Assembly: GCA_023078555.1 (NCBI GenBank)
Contig: CM041199.1
Span: forward strand, 10,961,943-11,025,942
Length of the DNA: 64,000 nucleotides
DNA from: Ulva prolifera
Taxonomy: Eukaryota; Chlorophyta; Ulvophyceae; Ulvales; Ulvaceae
Direction of reading: 5' to 3'
The translations under genes and the position numbers were made by a program. Shown here piece by piece: positions 1 through 8,569 of the stretch (the stretch's first letter is position 1; the number at the start of each line of letters is the position of its first letter). The notes beneath the pieces were generated by a model that was not told where the DNA came from, ran no database searches, and saw nothing but the letters and a program-made list of their open reading frames with translations.

Positions 1-258
1 GGGTATGGGATGATTATCATTCATTGCATATTTGCTGCTGACTCCCAGGAGTGGCGTGGGGCAAAAGTGCACACTTTTCACCAACCATGTGAATGGACTT
101 GGTTGTAGCCACGCAACCCCCCGCGCATCAAAAGGTACGTCGCCATGAACATTCCAAGATGTTGGAGGGTATGGGATGATTATCATTCATTGCACATTTG
201 CTGCTGACTCCCAGGAGTGGCGTGGGGCAAAAGTGCACACTTTTCACCAACCTTGTGA
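1..258 (+). repeat. Left edge: cut B monomer plus one B monomer
   Basis: Bases 1-92 are the 3' part of a B monomer (GATTATCATTC, TGCTGCTGACTCCC). Bases 93-258 are a complete 166-bp B with TTGGAGGG and GCACATTTGC, the form that normally sits just before an A monomer. They match the end of a 5a or 5b subunit, so the array continues beyond the window on this side. Confidence 0.9.
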
Positions 259-423
259 ATGGACTTGGCTATAGACAAGCATACCCCCGCGCACCATAGG
301 GAAGTTGCCAGAAACATCCTTTGATTCTGAAAGATCTAGGACGTCAAGTATGCATTGCACAGTTGTTGCTAACTCCTAGGAGTGGCGTGGAACAAAAGTG
401 CACACTTTTCACCAACCATGTGA
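259..423 (+). repeat. Type A monomer (representative, 165 bp)
   Basis: A is the most diverged type and opens every subunit. It shares its first 10 bases and its last ~50 bases with B. The middle can be aligned to B but differs at many positions, with CTATAGACAAGC, ACCATAGGG, a BglII site (AGATCT, 332-337) and GACGTC. It has three main subtypes at one site: ACTCCTAGGAGT (here), ACTCCCAGGAGT and ACTCCCAAGAGT. There are 79 A monomers, 67 of them before 44 kb. A is almost always followed by a monomer with GCAGCAAAAGG or GAAGCAAAAGG instead of the usual GCATCAAAAGG. Confidence 0.95.
372..383. other. Perfect 12-bp palindrome ACTCCTAGGAGT in some A monomers
   Basis: It is present in A monomers that open subunits 5a, 4b and 4c and in several domain II A monomers. 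It contains an AvrII site. The other A forms have CCCAGG or CCCAAG. Confidence 0.85.
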
Positions 424-561
424 ATGGACTTGGTTGTAGCCACGCAACCCCCCGCGCAGCAAAAGGTACGTTGCCATCAACATTCAAAAGATGTTGGGGG
501 GTATGGGATGTCCATCATTCATTGCGTATTTTCTGCAGACACCATGGAGTGGTGTGATGCA

Positions 562-575
562 AAAGTGTACACTTT
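562..575. other. Perfect 14-bp palindrome AAAGTGTACACTTT
   Basis: This occurs in the subset of C monomers with GTGTACAC, mostly the C right after A in subunits 4a, 5a, 5b and 4c. It is one C to T away from the common dyad and creates a BsrGI site. Confidence 0.85.
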
Positions 576-614
576 CCACCAACCCATGTGAATGGACTTG
601 GTTGTAGCCACGCA

Positions 615-669
615 ACCCCCCGCGCATCAAAAGGTACATCGCCATCAACATTCCAAGATGTTGGGGGGT
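615..669. other. C-tract and G-tract inverted repeat (7-bp arms)
   Basis: ACCCCCC (615-621) and GGGGGGT (663-669) are 41 bp apart in most C and D monomers. B monomers with TTAGGGGG or TTGGAGGG, and E, have shorter or broken pairing. Long spacing and loss in B make a structural role uncertain. Confidence 0.5.
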
Positions 670-705
670 ATGGGATGTCCATCATTCATTGCGTATTTTC
701 TGCAG

Positions 706-722
706 ACACCATGGAGTGGTGT
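706..722. other. Inverted repeat in C monomers (6-bp arms, 5-nt loop)
   Basis: ACACCA and TGGTGT flank TGGAG. The arms stay complementary when the loop is TGGCG, as in many domain II Cs. In A and B the same place holds a different dyad, ACTCC-CA-GGAGT. Confidence 0.8.
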
Positions 723-748
723 GGTGCAAAAGTGCACACTTTCCACCA
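722..748. other. Imperfect hairpin in C monomers
   Basis: TGGTG pairs with CACCA and AAAGTG pairs with CACTTT. A 2x1 internal loop separates the two stems and CA is the turn. The outer stem is lost in GTAATGC and GTGATGC forms; the inner stem remains. Formation in vivo is not shown. Confidence 0.65.
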
Positions 749-872
749 ACCCATGTGAATGGACTTGGTTGTAGCCACGCAACCCCCCGCGCATCAAAAG
801 GTACGTCGCCATGAACATTCCAAGATGTTAGGGGGTATGGGATGATTATCATTCATTGCATATTTGCTGCTG

Positions 873-884
873 ACTCCCAGGAGT
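873..884. other. Near-palindrome ACTCC-CA-GGAGT in A and B monomers
   Basis: Two 5-bp arms flank CA. In A monomers with CCTAGG a single C to T makes a perfect 12-bp palindrome, ACTCCTAGGAGT. Confidence 0.8.
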
Positions 885-894
885 GGCGTGGGGC

Positions 895-910
895 AAAAGT
901 GCACACTTTT
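895..910. other. Dyad AAAAGTG-CA-CACTTTT found in nearly all monomers
   Basis: Two 7-bp arms flank CA in A and B (6-bp arms in C, D and E). It recurs about once per 166 bp. Exceptions seen are AAAAATGCACAC (for example 44951) and GTGCACATTTTCC (before every E). Confidence 0.85.
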
Positions 911-1090
911 CACCAACCATGTGAATGGACTTGGTTGTAGCCACGCAACCCCCCGCGCATCAAAAGGTACGTCGCCATGAACATTCCAAGATGTTGGAGG
1001 GTATGGGATGATTATCATTCATTGCATATTTGCTGCTGACTCCCAGGAGTGGCGTGGGGCAAAAGTGCACACTTTTCACCAACCTTGTGA

Positions 1091-1421
1091 ATGGACTTGG
1101 CTATAGACAAGCATACCCCCGCGCACCATAGGGAAGTTGCCAGAAACATCCTTTGATTCTGAAAGATCTAGGACGTCAAGTATGCATTGCACAGTTGTTG
1201 CTAACTCCCAAGAGTGGCGTGGAACAAAAGTGCACACTTTTCACCAACCATGTGAATGGACTTGGTTGTAGCCACGCAACCCCCCGCGCAGCAAAAGGTA
1301 CGTCGCCATGAACATTCCAAGATGTTGGGGGGTATGGGATGATTATCATTCATTGCATATTTGCTGCTGACTCCCAGGAGTGGCGTGGGGCAAAAGTGCA
1401 CACTTTTCACCAACCATGTGA
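1091..1421 (+). repeat. Subunit 2 (dimer, 331 bp): A-B
   Basis: This is an A with CCCAAG followed by a B that carries the post-A mark GCAGCAAAAGG and TTGGGGGG. Copies start at 1091, 5246, 9402, 14886, 36651, 38645 and 39473. The copy at 5246 has ACTCGAAAGAGT where the others have ACTCCCAAGAGT, a private change in one array copy. Confidence 0.92.
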
Positions 1422-2086
1422 ATGGACTTGGCTATAGACAAGCATACCCCCGCGCACCATAGGGAAGTTGCCAGAAACATCCTTTGATTCTGAAAGATCT
1501 AGGACGTCAAGTATGCATTGCACAGTTGTTGCTAACTCCCAGGAGTGGCGTGGAACAAAAGTGCACACTTTTCACCAACCATGTGAATGGACTTGGTTGT
1601 AGCCACGCAACCCCCCGCGCAGCAAAAGGTACGTTGCCATCAACATTCCAAGATGTTGGGGGGTATGGGATGTCCATCATTCATTGCGTATTTTCTGCAG
1701 ACACCATGGAGTGGTGTGGTGCAAAAGTGTACACTTTCCACCAACCCATGTGAATGGACTTGGTTGTAGCCACGCAACCCCCCGCGCATCAAAAGGTACA
1801 TCGCCATCAACATTCCAAGATGTTGGGGGGTATGGGATGTCCATCATTCATTGCGTATTTTCTGCAGACACCATGGAGTGGTGTAATGCAAAAGTGCACA
1901 CTTTCCACCAACCCATGTGAATGGACTTGGTTGTAGCCACGCAACCCCCCGCGCATGAAAAGGTACGTCGCCATGAACATTCCAAGATGTTGGGGGGTAT
2001 GGGATGATTATCATTCATTGCATATTTGCTGCTGACTCCCAGGAGTGGCGTGGGGCAAAAGTGCACACTTTTCACCAACCATGTGA
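1422..2086 (+). repeat. Subunit 4a (4 monomers, 665 bp): A-C-C-B
   Basis: The order is A with CCCAGG, a C with TACGTTGCC and the GTGTACAC palindrome, a C with TACATCGCC and GTAATGC, and a B with GCATGAAAAGG and TTGGGGGG. Copies start at 1422, 2918, 5577, 9733, 15217 and 39804. The copies at 9733 and 15217 share GCGTGTTTTC, which marks them as sister copies within the 33-mer. Confidence 0.92.
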
Positions 2087-2917
2087 ATGGACTTGGCTAT
2101 AGACAAGCATACCCCCGCGCACCATAGGGAAGTTGCCAGAAACATCCTTTGATTCTGAAAGATCTAGGACGTCAAGTATGCATTGCACAGTTGTTGCTAA
2201 CTCCCAGGAGTGGCGTGGAACAAAAGTGCACACTTTTCACCAACCATGTGAATGGACTTGGTTGTAGCCACGCAACCCCCCGCGCAGCAAAAGGTACGTT
2301 GCCATCAACATTCCAAGATGTTGGGGGGTATGGGATGTCCATCATTCATTGCGTATTTTCTGCAGACACCATGGAGTGGTGTGATGCAAAAGTGTACACT
2401 TTCCACCAACCCATGTGAATGGACTTGGTTGTAGCCACGCAACCCCCCGCGCATCAAAAGGTACATCGCCATCAACATTCCAAGACGTTGGGGGGTATGG
2501 GATGTCCATCATTCATTGCGTATTTTCTGCAGACACCATGGAGTGGTGTGGTGCAAAAGTGCACACTTTCCACCAACCCATGTGAATGGACTTGGTTGTA
2601 GCCACGCAACCCCCCGCGCATCAAAAGGTACGTCGCCATGAACATTCCAAGATGTTAGGGGGTATGGGATGATTATCATTCATTGCATATTTGCTGCTGA
2701 CTCCCAGGAGTGGCGTGGGGCAAAAGTGCACACTTTTCACCAACCATGTGAATGGACTTGGTTGTAGCCACGCAACCCCCCGCGCATCAAAAGGTACGTC
2801 GCCATGAACATTCCAAGATGTTGGAGGGTATGGGATGATTATCATTCATTGCACATTTGCTGCTGACTCCCAGGAGTGGCGTGGGGCAAAAGTGCACACT
2901 TTTCACCAACCTTGTGA
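2087..2917 (+). repeat. Subunit 5b (5 monomers, 831 bp): A-C-C-B-B
   Basis: The order is A with CCCAGG, a C with GTGATGC and GTGTACAC, a C with TACATCGCC and AAGACGTTGG, then two Bs. AAGACGTTGG is diagnostic. Copies start at 2087, 3583, 6242, 7739, 10398, 15882, 26182, 30833, 34988 and 36982. In the copies at 26182 and 30833 the two Bs carry GCATTTTTGC and GATAATC, which otherwise mark subunit 5c, so these are recombinant 5b/5c units. Confidence 0.92.
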
Positions 2918-4413
2918 ATGGACTTGGCTATAGACAAGCATACCCCCGCGCACCATAGGGAAGTTGCCAGAAACATCCTTTGATTCTGAAAGATCTAGGA
3001 CGTCAAGTATGCATTGCACAGTTGTTGCTAACTCCCAGGAGTGGCGTGGAACAAAAGTGCACACTTTTCACCAACCATGTGAATGGACTTGGTTGTAGCC
3101 ACGCAACCCCCCGCGCAGCAAAAGGTACGTTGCCATCAACATTCCAAGATGTTGGGGGGTATGGGATGTCCATCATTCATTGCGTATTTTCTGCAGACAC
3201 CATGGAGTGGTGTGGTGCAAAAGTGTACACTTTCCACCAACCCATGTGAATGGACTTGGTTGTTGCCACGCAACCCCCCGCGCATCAAAAGGTACATCGC
3301 CATCAACATTCCAAGATGTTGGGGGGTATGGGATGTCCATCATTCATTGCGTATTTTCTGCAGACACCATGGAGTGGTGTAATGCAAAAGTGCACACTTT
3401 CCACCAACCCATGTAAATGGACTTGGTTGTAGCCACGCAACCCCCCGCGCATGAAAAGGTACGTCGCCATGAACATTCCAAGATGTTGGGGGGTATGGGA
3501 TGATTATCATTCATTGCATATTTGCTGCTGACTCCCAGGAGTGGCGTGGGGCAAAAGTGCACACTTTTCACCAACCATGTGAATGGACTTGGCTATAGAC
3601 AAGCATACCCCCGCGCACCATAGGGAAGTTGCCAGAAACATCCTTTGATTCTGAAAGATCTAGGACGTCAAGTATGCATTGCACAGTTGTTGCTAACTCC
3701 CAGGAGTGGCGTGGAACAAAAGTGCACACTTTTCACCAACCATGTGAATGGACTTGGTTGTAGCCACGCAACCCCCCGCGCAGCAAAAGGTACGTTGCCA
3801 TCAACATTCCAAGATGTTGGGGGGTATGGGATGTCCATCATTCATTGCGTATTTTCTGCAGACACCATGGAGTGGTGTGATGCAAAAGTGTACACTTTCC
3901 ACCAACCCATGTGAATGGACTTGGTTGTAGCCACGCAACCCCCCGCGCATCAAAAGGTACATCGCCATCAACATTCCAAGACGTTGGGGGGTATGGGATG
4001 TCCATCATTCATTGCGTATTTTCTGCAGACACCATGGAGTGGTGTGGTGCAAAAGTGCACACTTTCCACCAACCCATGTGAATGGACTTGGTTGTAGCCA
4101 CGCAACCCCCCGCGCATCAAAAGGTACGTCGCCATGAACATTCCAAGATGTTAGGGGGTATGGGATGATTATCATTCATTGCATATTTGCTGCTGACTCC
4201 CAGGAGTGGCGTGGGGCAAAAGTGCACACTTTTCACCAACCATGTGAATGGACTTGGTTGTAGCCACGCAACCCCCCGCGCATCAAAAGGTACGTCGCCA
4301 TGAACATTCCAAGATGTTGGAGGGTATGGGATGATTCTCATTCATTGCACATTTGCTGCTGACTCCCAGGAGTGGCGTGGGGCAAAAGTGCACACTTTTC
4401 ACCAACCTTGTGA

Positions 4414-7400
4414 ATGGACTTGGCTATAGACAAGCATACCCCCGCGCACCATAGGGAAGTTGCCAGAAACATCCTTTGATTCTGAAAGATCTAGGACGTC
4501 AAGTATGCATTGCACAGTTGTTGCTAACTCCTAGGAGTGGCGTGGAACAAAAGTGCACACTTTTCACCAACCATGTGAATGGACTTGGTTGTAGCCACGC
4601 AACCCCCCGCGCAGCAAAAGGTACGTTGCCATCAACATTCAAAAGATGTTGGGGGGTATGGGATGTCCATCATTCATTGCGTATTTTCTGCAGACACCAT
4701 GGAGTGGTGTGATGCAAAAGTGTACACTTTCCACCAACCCATGTGAATGGACTTGGTTGTAGCCACGCAACCCCCCGCGCATCAAAAGGTACATCGCCAT
4801 CAACATTCCAAGATGTTGGGGGGTATGGGATGTCCATCATTCATTGCGTATTTTCTGCAGACACCATGGAGTGGTGTGGTGCAAAAGTGCACACTTTCCA
4901 CCAACCCATGTGAATGGACTTGGTTGTAGCCACGCAACCCCCCGCGCATCAAAAGGTACGTCGCCATGAACATTCCAAGATGTTAGGGGGTATGGGATGA
5001 TTATCATTCATTGCATATTTGCTGCTGACTCCCAGGAGTGGCGTGGGGCAAAAGTGCACACTTTTCACCAACCATGTGAATGGACTTGGTTGTAGCCACG
5101 CAACCCCCCGCGCATCAAAAGGTACGTCGCCATGAACATTCCAAGATGTTGGAGGGTATGGGATGATTATCATTCATTGCATATTTGCTGCTGACTCCCA
5201 GGAGTGGCGTGGGGCAAAAGTGCACACTTTTCACCAACCTTGTGAATGGACTTGGCTATAGACAAGCATACCCCCGCGCACCATAGGGAAGTTGCCAGAA
5301 ACATCCTTTGATTCTGAAAGATCTAGGACGTCAAGTATGCATTGCACAGTTGTTGCTAACTCGAAAGAGTGGCGTGGAACAAAAGTGCACACTTTTCACC
5401 AACCATGTGAATGGACTTGGTTGTAGCCACGCAACCCCCCGCGCAGCAAAAGGTACGTCGCCATGAACATTCCAAGATGTTGGGGGGTATGGGATGATTA
5501 TCATTCATTGCATATTTGCTGCTGACTCCCAGGAGTGGCGTGGGGCAAAAGTGCACACTTTTCACCAACCATGTGAATGGACTTGGCTATAGACAAGCAT
5601 ACCCCCGCGCACCATAGGGAAGTTGCCAGAAACATCCTTTGATTCTGAAAGATCTAGGACGTCAAGTATGCATTGCACAGTTGTTGCTAACTCCCAGGAG
5701 TGGCGTGGAACAAAAGTGCACACTTTTCACCAACCATGTGAATGGACTTGGTTGTAGCCACGCAACCCCCCGCGCAGCAAAAGGTACGTTGCCATCAACA
5801 TTCCAAGATGTTGGGGGGTATGGGATGTCCATCATTCATTGCGTATTTTCTGCAGACACCATGGAGTGGTGTGGTGCAAAAGTGTACACTTTCCACCAAC
5901 CCATGTGAATGGACTTGGTTGTAGCCACGCAACCCCCCGCGCATCAAAAGGTACATCGCCATCAACATTCCAAGATGTTGGGGGGTATGGGATGTCCATC
6001 ATTCATTGCGTATTTTCTGCAGACACCATGGAGTGGTGTAATGCAAAAGTGCACACTTTCCACCAACCCATGTGAATGGACTTGGTTGTAGCCACGCAAC
6101 CCCCCGCGCATGAAAAGGTACGTCGCCATGAACATTCCAAGATGTTGGGGGGTATGGGATGATTATCATTCATTGCATATTTGCTGCTGACTCCCAGGAG
6201 TGGCGTGGGGCAAAAGTGCACACTTTTCACCAACCATGTGAATGGACTTGGCTATAGACAAGCATACCCCCGCGCACCATAGGGAAGTTGCCAGAAACAT
6301 CCTTTGATTCTGAAAGATCTAGGACGTCAAGTATGCATTGCACAGTTGTTGCTAACTCCCAGGAGTGGCGTGGAACAAAAGTGCACACTTTTCACCAACC
6401 ATGTGAATGGACTTGGTTGTAGCCACGCAACCCCCCGCGCAGCAAAAGGTACGTTGCCATCAACATTCCAAGATGTTGGGGGGTATGGGATGTCCATCAT
6501 TCATTGCGTATTTTCTGCAGACACCATGGAGTGGTGTGATGCAAAAGTGTACACTTTCCACCAACCCATGTGAATGGACTTGGTTGTAGCCACGCAACCC
6601 CCCGCGCATCAAAAGGTACATCGCCATCAACATTCCAAGACGTTGGGGGGTATGGGATGTCCATCATTCATTGCGTATTTTCTGCAGACACCATGGAGTG
6701 GTGTGGTGCAAAAGTGCACACTTTCCACCAACCCATGTGAATGGACTTGGTTGTAGCCACGCAACCCCCCGCGCATCAAAAGGTACGTCGCCATGAACAT
6801 TCCAAGATGTTAGGGGGTATGGGATGATTATCATTCATTGCATATTTGCTGCTGACTCCCAGGAGTGGCGTGGGGCAAAAGTGCACACTTTTCACCAACC
6901 ATGTGAATGGACTTGGTTGTAGCCACGCAACCCCCCGCGCATCAAAAGGTACGTCGCCATGAACATTCCAAGATGTTGGAGGGTATGGGATGATTATCAT
7001 TCATTGCACATTTGCTGCTGACTCCCAGGAGTGGCGTGGGGCAAAAGTGCACACTTTTCACCAACCTTGTGAATGGACTTGGCTATAGACAAGCATACCC
7101 CCGCGCACCATAGGGAAGTTGCCAGAAACATCCTTTGATTCTGAAAGATCTAGGACGTCAAGTATGCATTGCACAGTTGTTGCTAACTCCTAGGAGTGGC
7201 GTGGAACAAAAGTGCACACTTTTCACCAACCATGTGAATGGACTTGGTTGTAGCCACGCAACCCCCCGCGCAGCAAAAGGTACGTTGCCATCAACATTCA
7301 AAAGATGTTGGGGGGTATGGGATGTCCATCATTCATTGCGTATTTTCTGCAGACACCATGGAGTGGTGTGATGCAAAAGTGTACACTTTCCACCAACCCA

Positions 7401-8569
7401 TGTGAATGGACTTGGTTGTAGCCACGCAACCCCCCGCGCATCAAAAGGTACATCGCCATCAACATTCCAAGATGTTGGGGGGTATGGGATGTCCATCATT
7501 CATTGCGTATTTTCTGCAGACACCATGGAGTGGTGTGGTGCAAAAGTGCACACTTTCCACCAACCCATGTGAATGGACTTGGTTGTAGCCACGCAACCCC
7601 CCGCGCATCAAAAGGTACGTCGCCATGAACATTCCAAGATGTTAGGGGGTATGGGATGATTATCATTCATTGCATATTTGCTGCTGACTCCCAGGAGTGG
7701 CGTGGGGCAAAAGTGCACACTTTTCACCAACCATGTGAATGGACTTGGCTATAGACAAGCATACCCCCGCGCACCATAGGGAAGTTGCCAGAAACATCCT
7801 TTGATTCTGAAAGATCTAGGACGTCAAGTATGCATTGCACAGTTGTTGCTAACTCCCAGGAGTGGCGTGGAACAAAAGTGCACACTTTTCACCAACCATG
7901 TGAATGGACTTGGTTGTAGCCACGCAACCCCCCGCGCAGCAAAAGGTACGTTGCCATCAACATTCCAAGATGTTGGGGGGTATGGGATGTCCATCATTCA
8001 TTGCGTATTTTCTGCAGACACCATGGAGTGGTGTGATGCAAAAGTGTACACTTTCCACCAACCCATGTGAATGGACTTGGTTGTAGCCACGCAACCCCCC
8101 GCGCATCAAAAGGTACATCGCCATCAACATTCCAAGACGTTGGGGGGTATGGGATGTCCATCATTCATTGCGTATTTTCTGCAGACACCATGGAGTGGTG
8201 TGGTGCAAAAGTGCACACTTTCCACCAACCCATGTGAATGGACTTGGTTGTAGCCACGCAACCCCCCGCGCATCAAAAGGTACGTCGCCATGAACATTCC
8301 AAGATGTTAGGGGGTATGGGATGATTATCATTCATTGCATATTTGCTGCTGACTCCCAGGAGTGGCGTGGGGCAAAAGTGCACACTTTTCACCAACCATG
8401 TGAATGGACTTGGTTGTAGCCACGCAACCCCCCGCGCATCAAAAGGTACGTCGCCATGAACATTCCAAGATGTTGGAGGGTATGGGATGATTATCATTCA
8501 TTGCACATTTGCTGCTGACTCCCAGGAGTGGCGTGGGGCAAAAGTGCACACTTTTCACCAACCTTGTGA
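4414..8569 (+). repeat. 25-mer higher-order repeat, copy 2 (4,156 bp)
   Basis: The subunit order is 5a-2-4a-5b-4b-5b, with A monomers at 4414, 5246, 5577, 6242, 7073 and 7739. It differs from copy 1 in the fifth subunit (4b, 666 bp, for 4a, 665 bp) and in the private ACTCGAAAGAGT site of the A at 5246. Confidence 0.9.
7073..7738 (+). repeat. Subunit 4b (4 monomers, 666 bp): 5a lacking one B
   Basis: It has A with CCTAGG, the 168-bp C, a C with TACATCGCC and one B with TTAGGGGG. This is subunit 5a without one of its two B monomers (832 minus 166). The other copy is at 34322. The same four subunits follow in both places, giving matching 2,660-bp stretches at 7073-9732 and 34322-36981. Confidence 0.9.

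Larger units (their letters stand above)
592..758 (+). repeat. Type C monomer (representative, 167 bp)
   Basis: Diagnostic features are GGATGTCCATCATTCATTGC, a PstI site (TTTTCTGCAGAC), an NcoI site (ACACCATGG), and CTTTCCACCAACCC, which has one more C than B. Subtypes differ at TACGTTGCC, TACATCGCC, TACGTCGCC, TACGTCCCC or TACGTCGAC; at GTGGTGC, GTGATGC or GTAATGC; at ATTCCAAG, ATTCAAAG or ATTCAAAAG (168 bp); and at GTGCACAC or GTGTACAC. The combination identifies the position within a higher-order repeat. Confidence 0.95.
759..924 (+). repeat. Type B monomer (representative, 166 bp)
   Basis: Diagnostic features are GGATGATTATCATTC, TTTGCTGCTGACTCCC, GGCGTGGGGC and CTTTTCACCAACC. Subtypes have TTAGGGGG (here), TTGGAGGG or TTGGGGGG before TATGGG; GCATATTTGC, GCACATTTGC or GCATTTTTGC; and CCATGTGA or CCTTGTGA at the end. 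The last B before an A is usually the TTGGAGGG and CCTTGTGA form. By count GC is 83 of 166 bases, with six CpG. Confidence 0.95.
259..1090 (+). repeat. Subunit 5a (5 monomers, 832 bp): A-C-C-B-B
   Basis: The order is A with CCTAGG, a 168-bp C with ATTCAAAAG, a C with TACATCGCC, a B with TTAGGGGG, and a B with TTGGAGGG. Copies start at 259, 4414, 8570, 11229, 14054, 16713, 19537, 22362, 27013, 31664, 35819 and 37813. In the copies at 11229, 16713 and 19537 the last B reads GCATGAAAAGGTATG. The copy at 22362 keeps only the TATG part of that change. Confidence 0.93.
259..4413 (+). repeat. 25-mer higher-order repeat, copy 1 (4,155 bp)
   Basis: The subunit order is 5a-2-4a-5b-4a-5b, with A monomers at 259, 1091, 1422, 2087, 2918 and 3583. 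Private changes seen here are TTGTTGCC near 3264, ATGTAAATGG near 3416, and GATTCTCATTC near 4335. The fifth subunit is 4a here but 4b in the next copy, so the two 25-mers are not simple duplicates. Confidence 0.9.

Noticed and set aside
269-402. GCATAC and GTATGC inverted repeat within A monomers.
   Set aside because: The arms are only 6 bp and lie about 70 bp apart; such pairs are common by chance and have no matching feature in B or C.
661-675. A G-quadruplex at the GGGGGGTATGGG tract.
   Set aside because: Each monomer offers only two nearby G runs. Four runs would need bases from distant parts of the monomer or other monomers.
828-840. Telomere-like TTAGGG in B monomers (GATGTTAGGGGGTATGGG).
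   Set aside because: It occurs once per monomer, not in tandem, and other B subtypes have TTGGAGGG or TTGGGGGG. It is a chance match.
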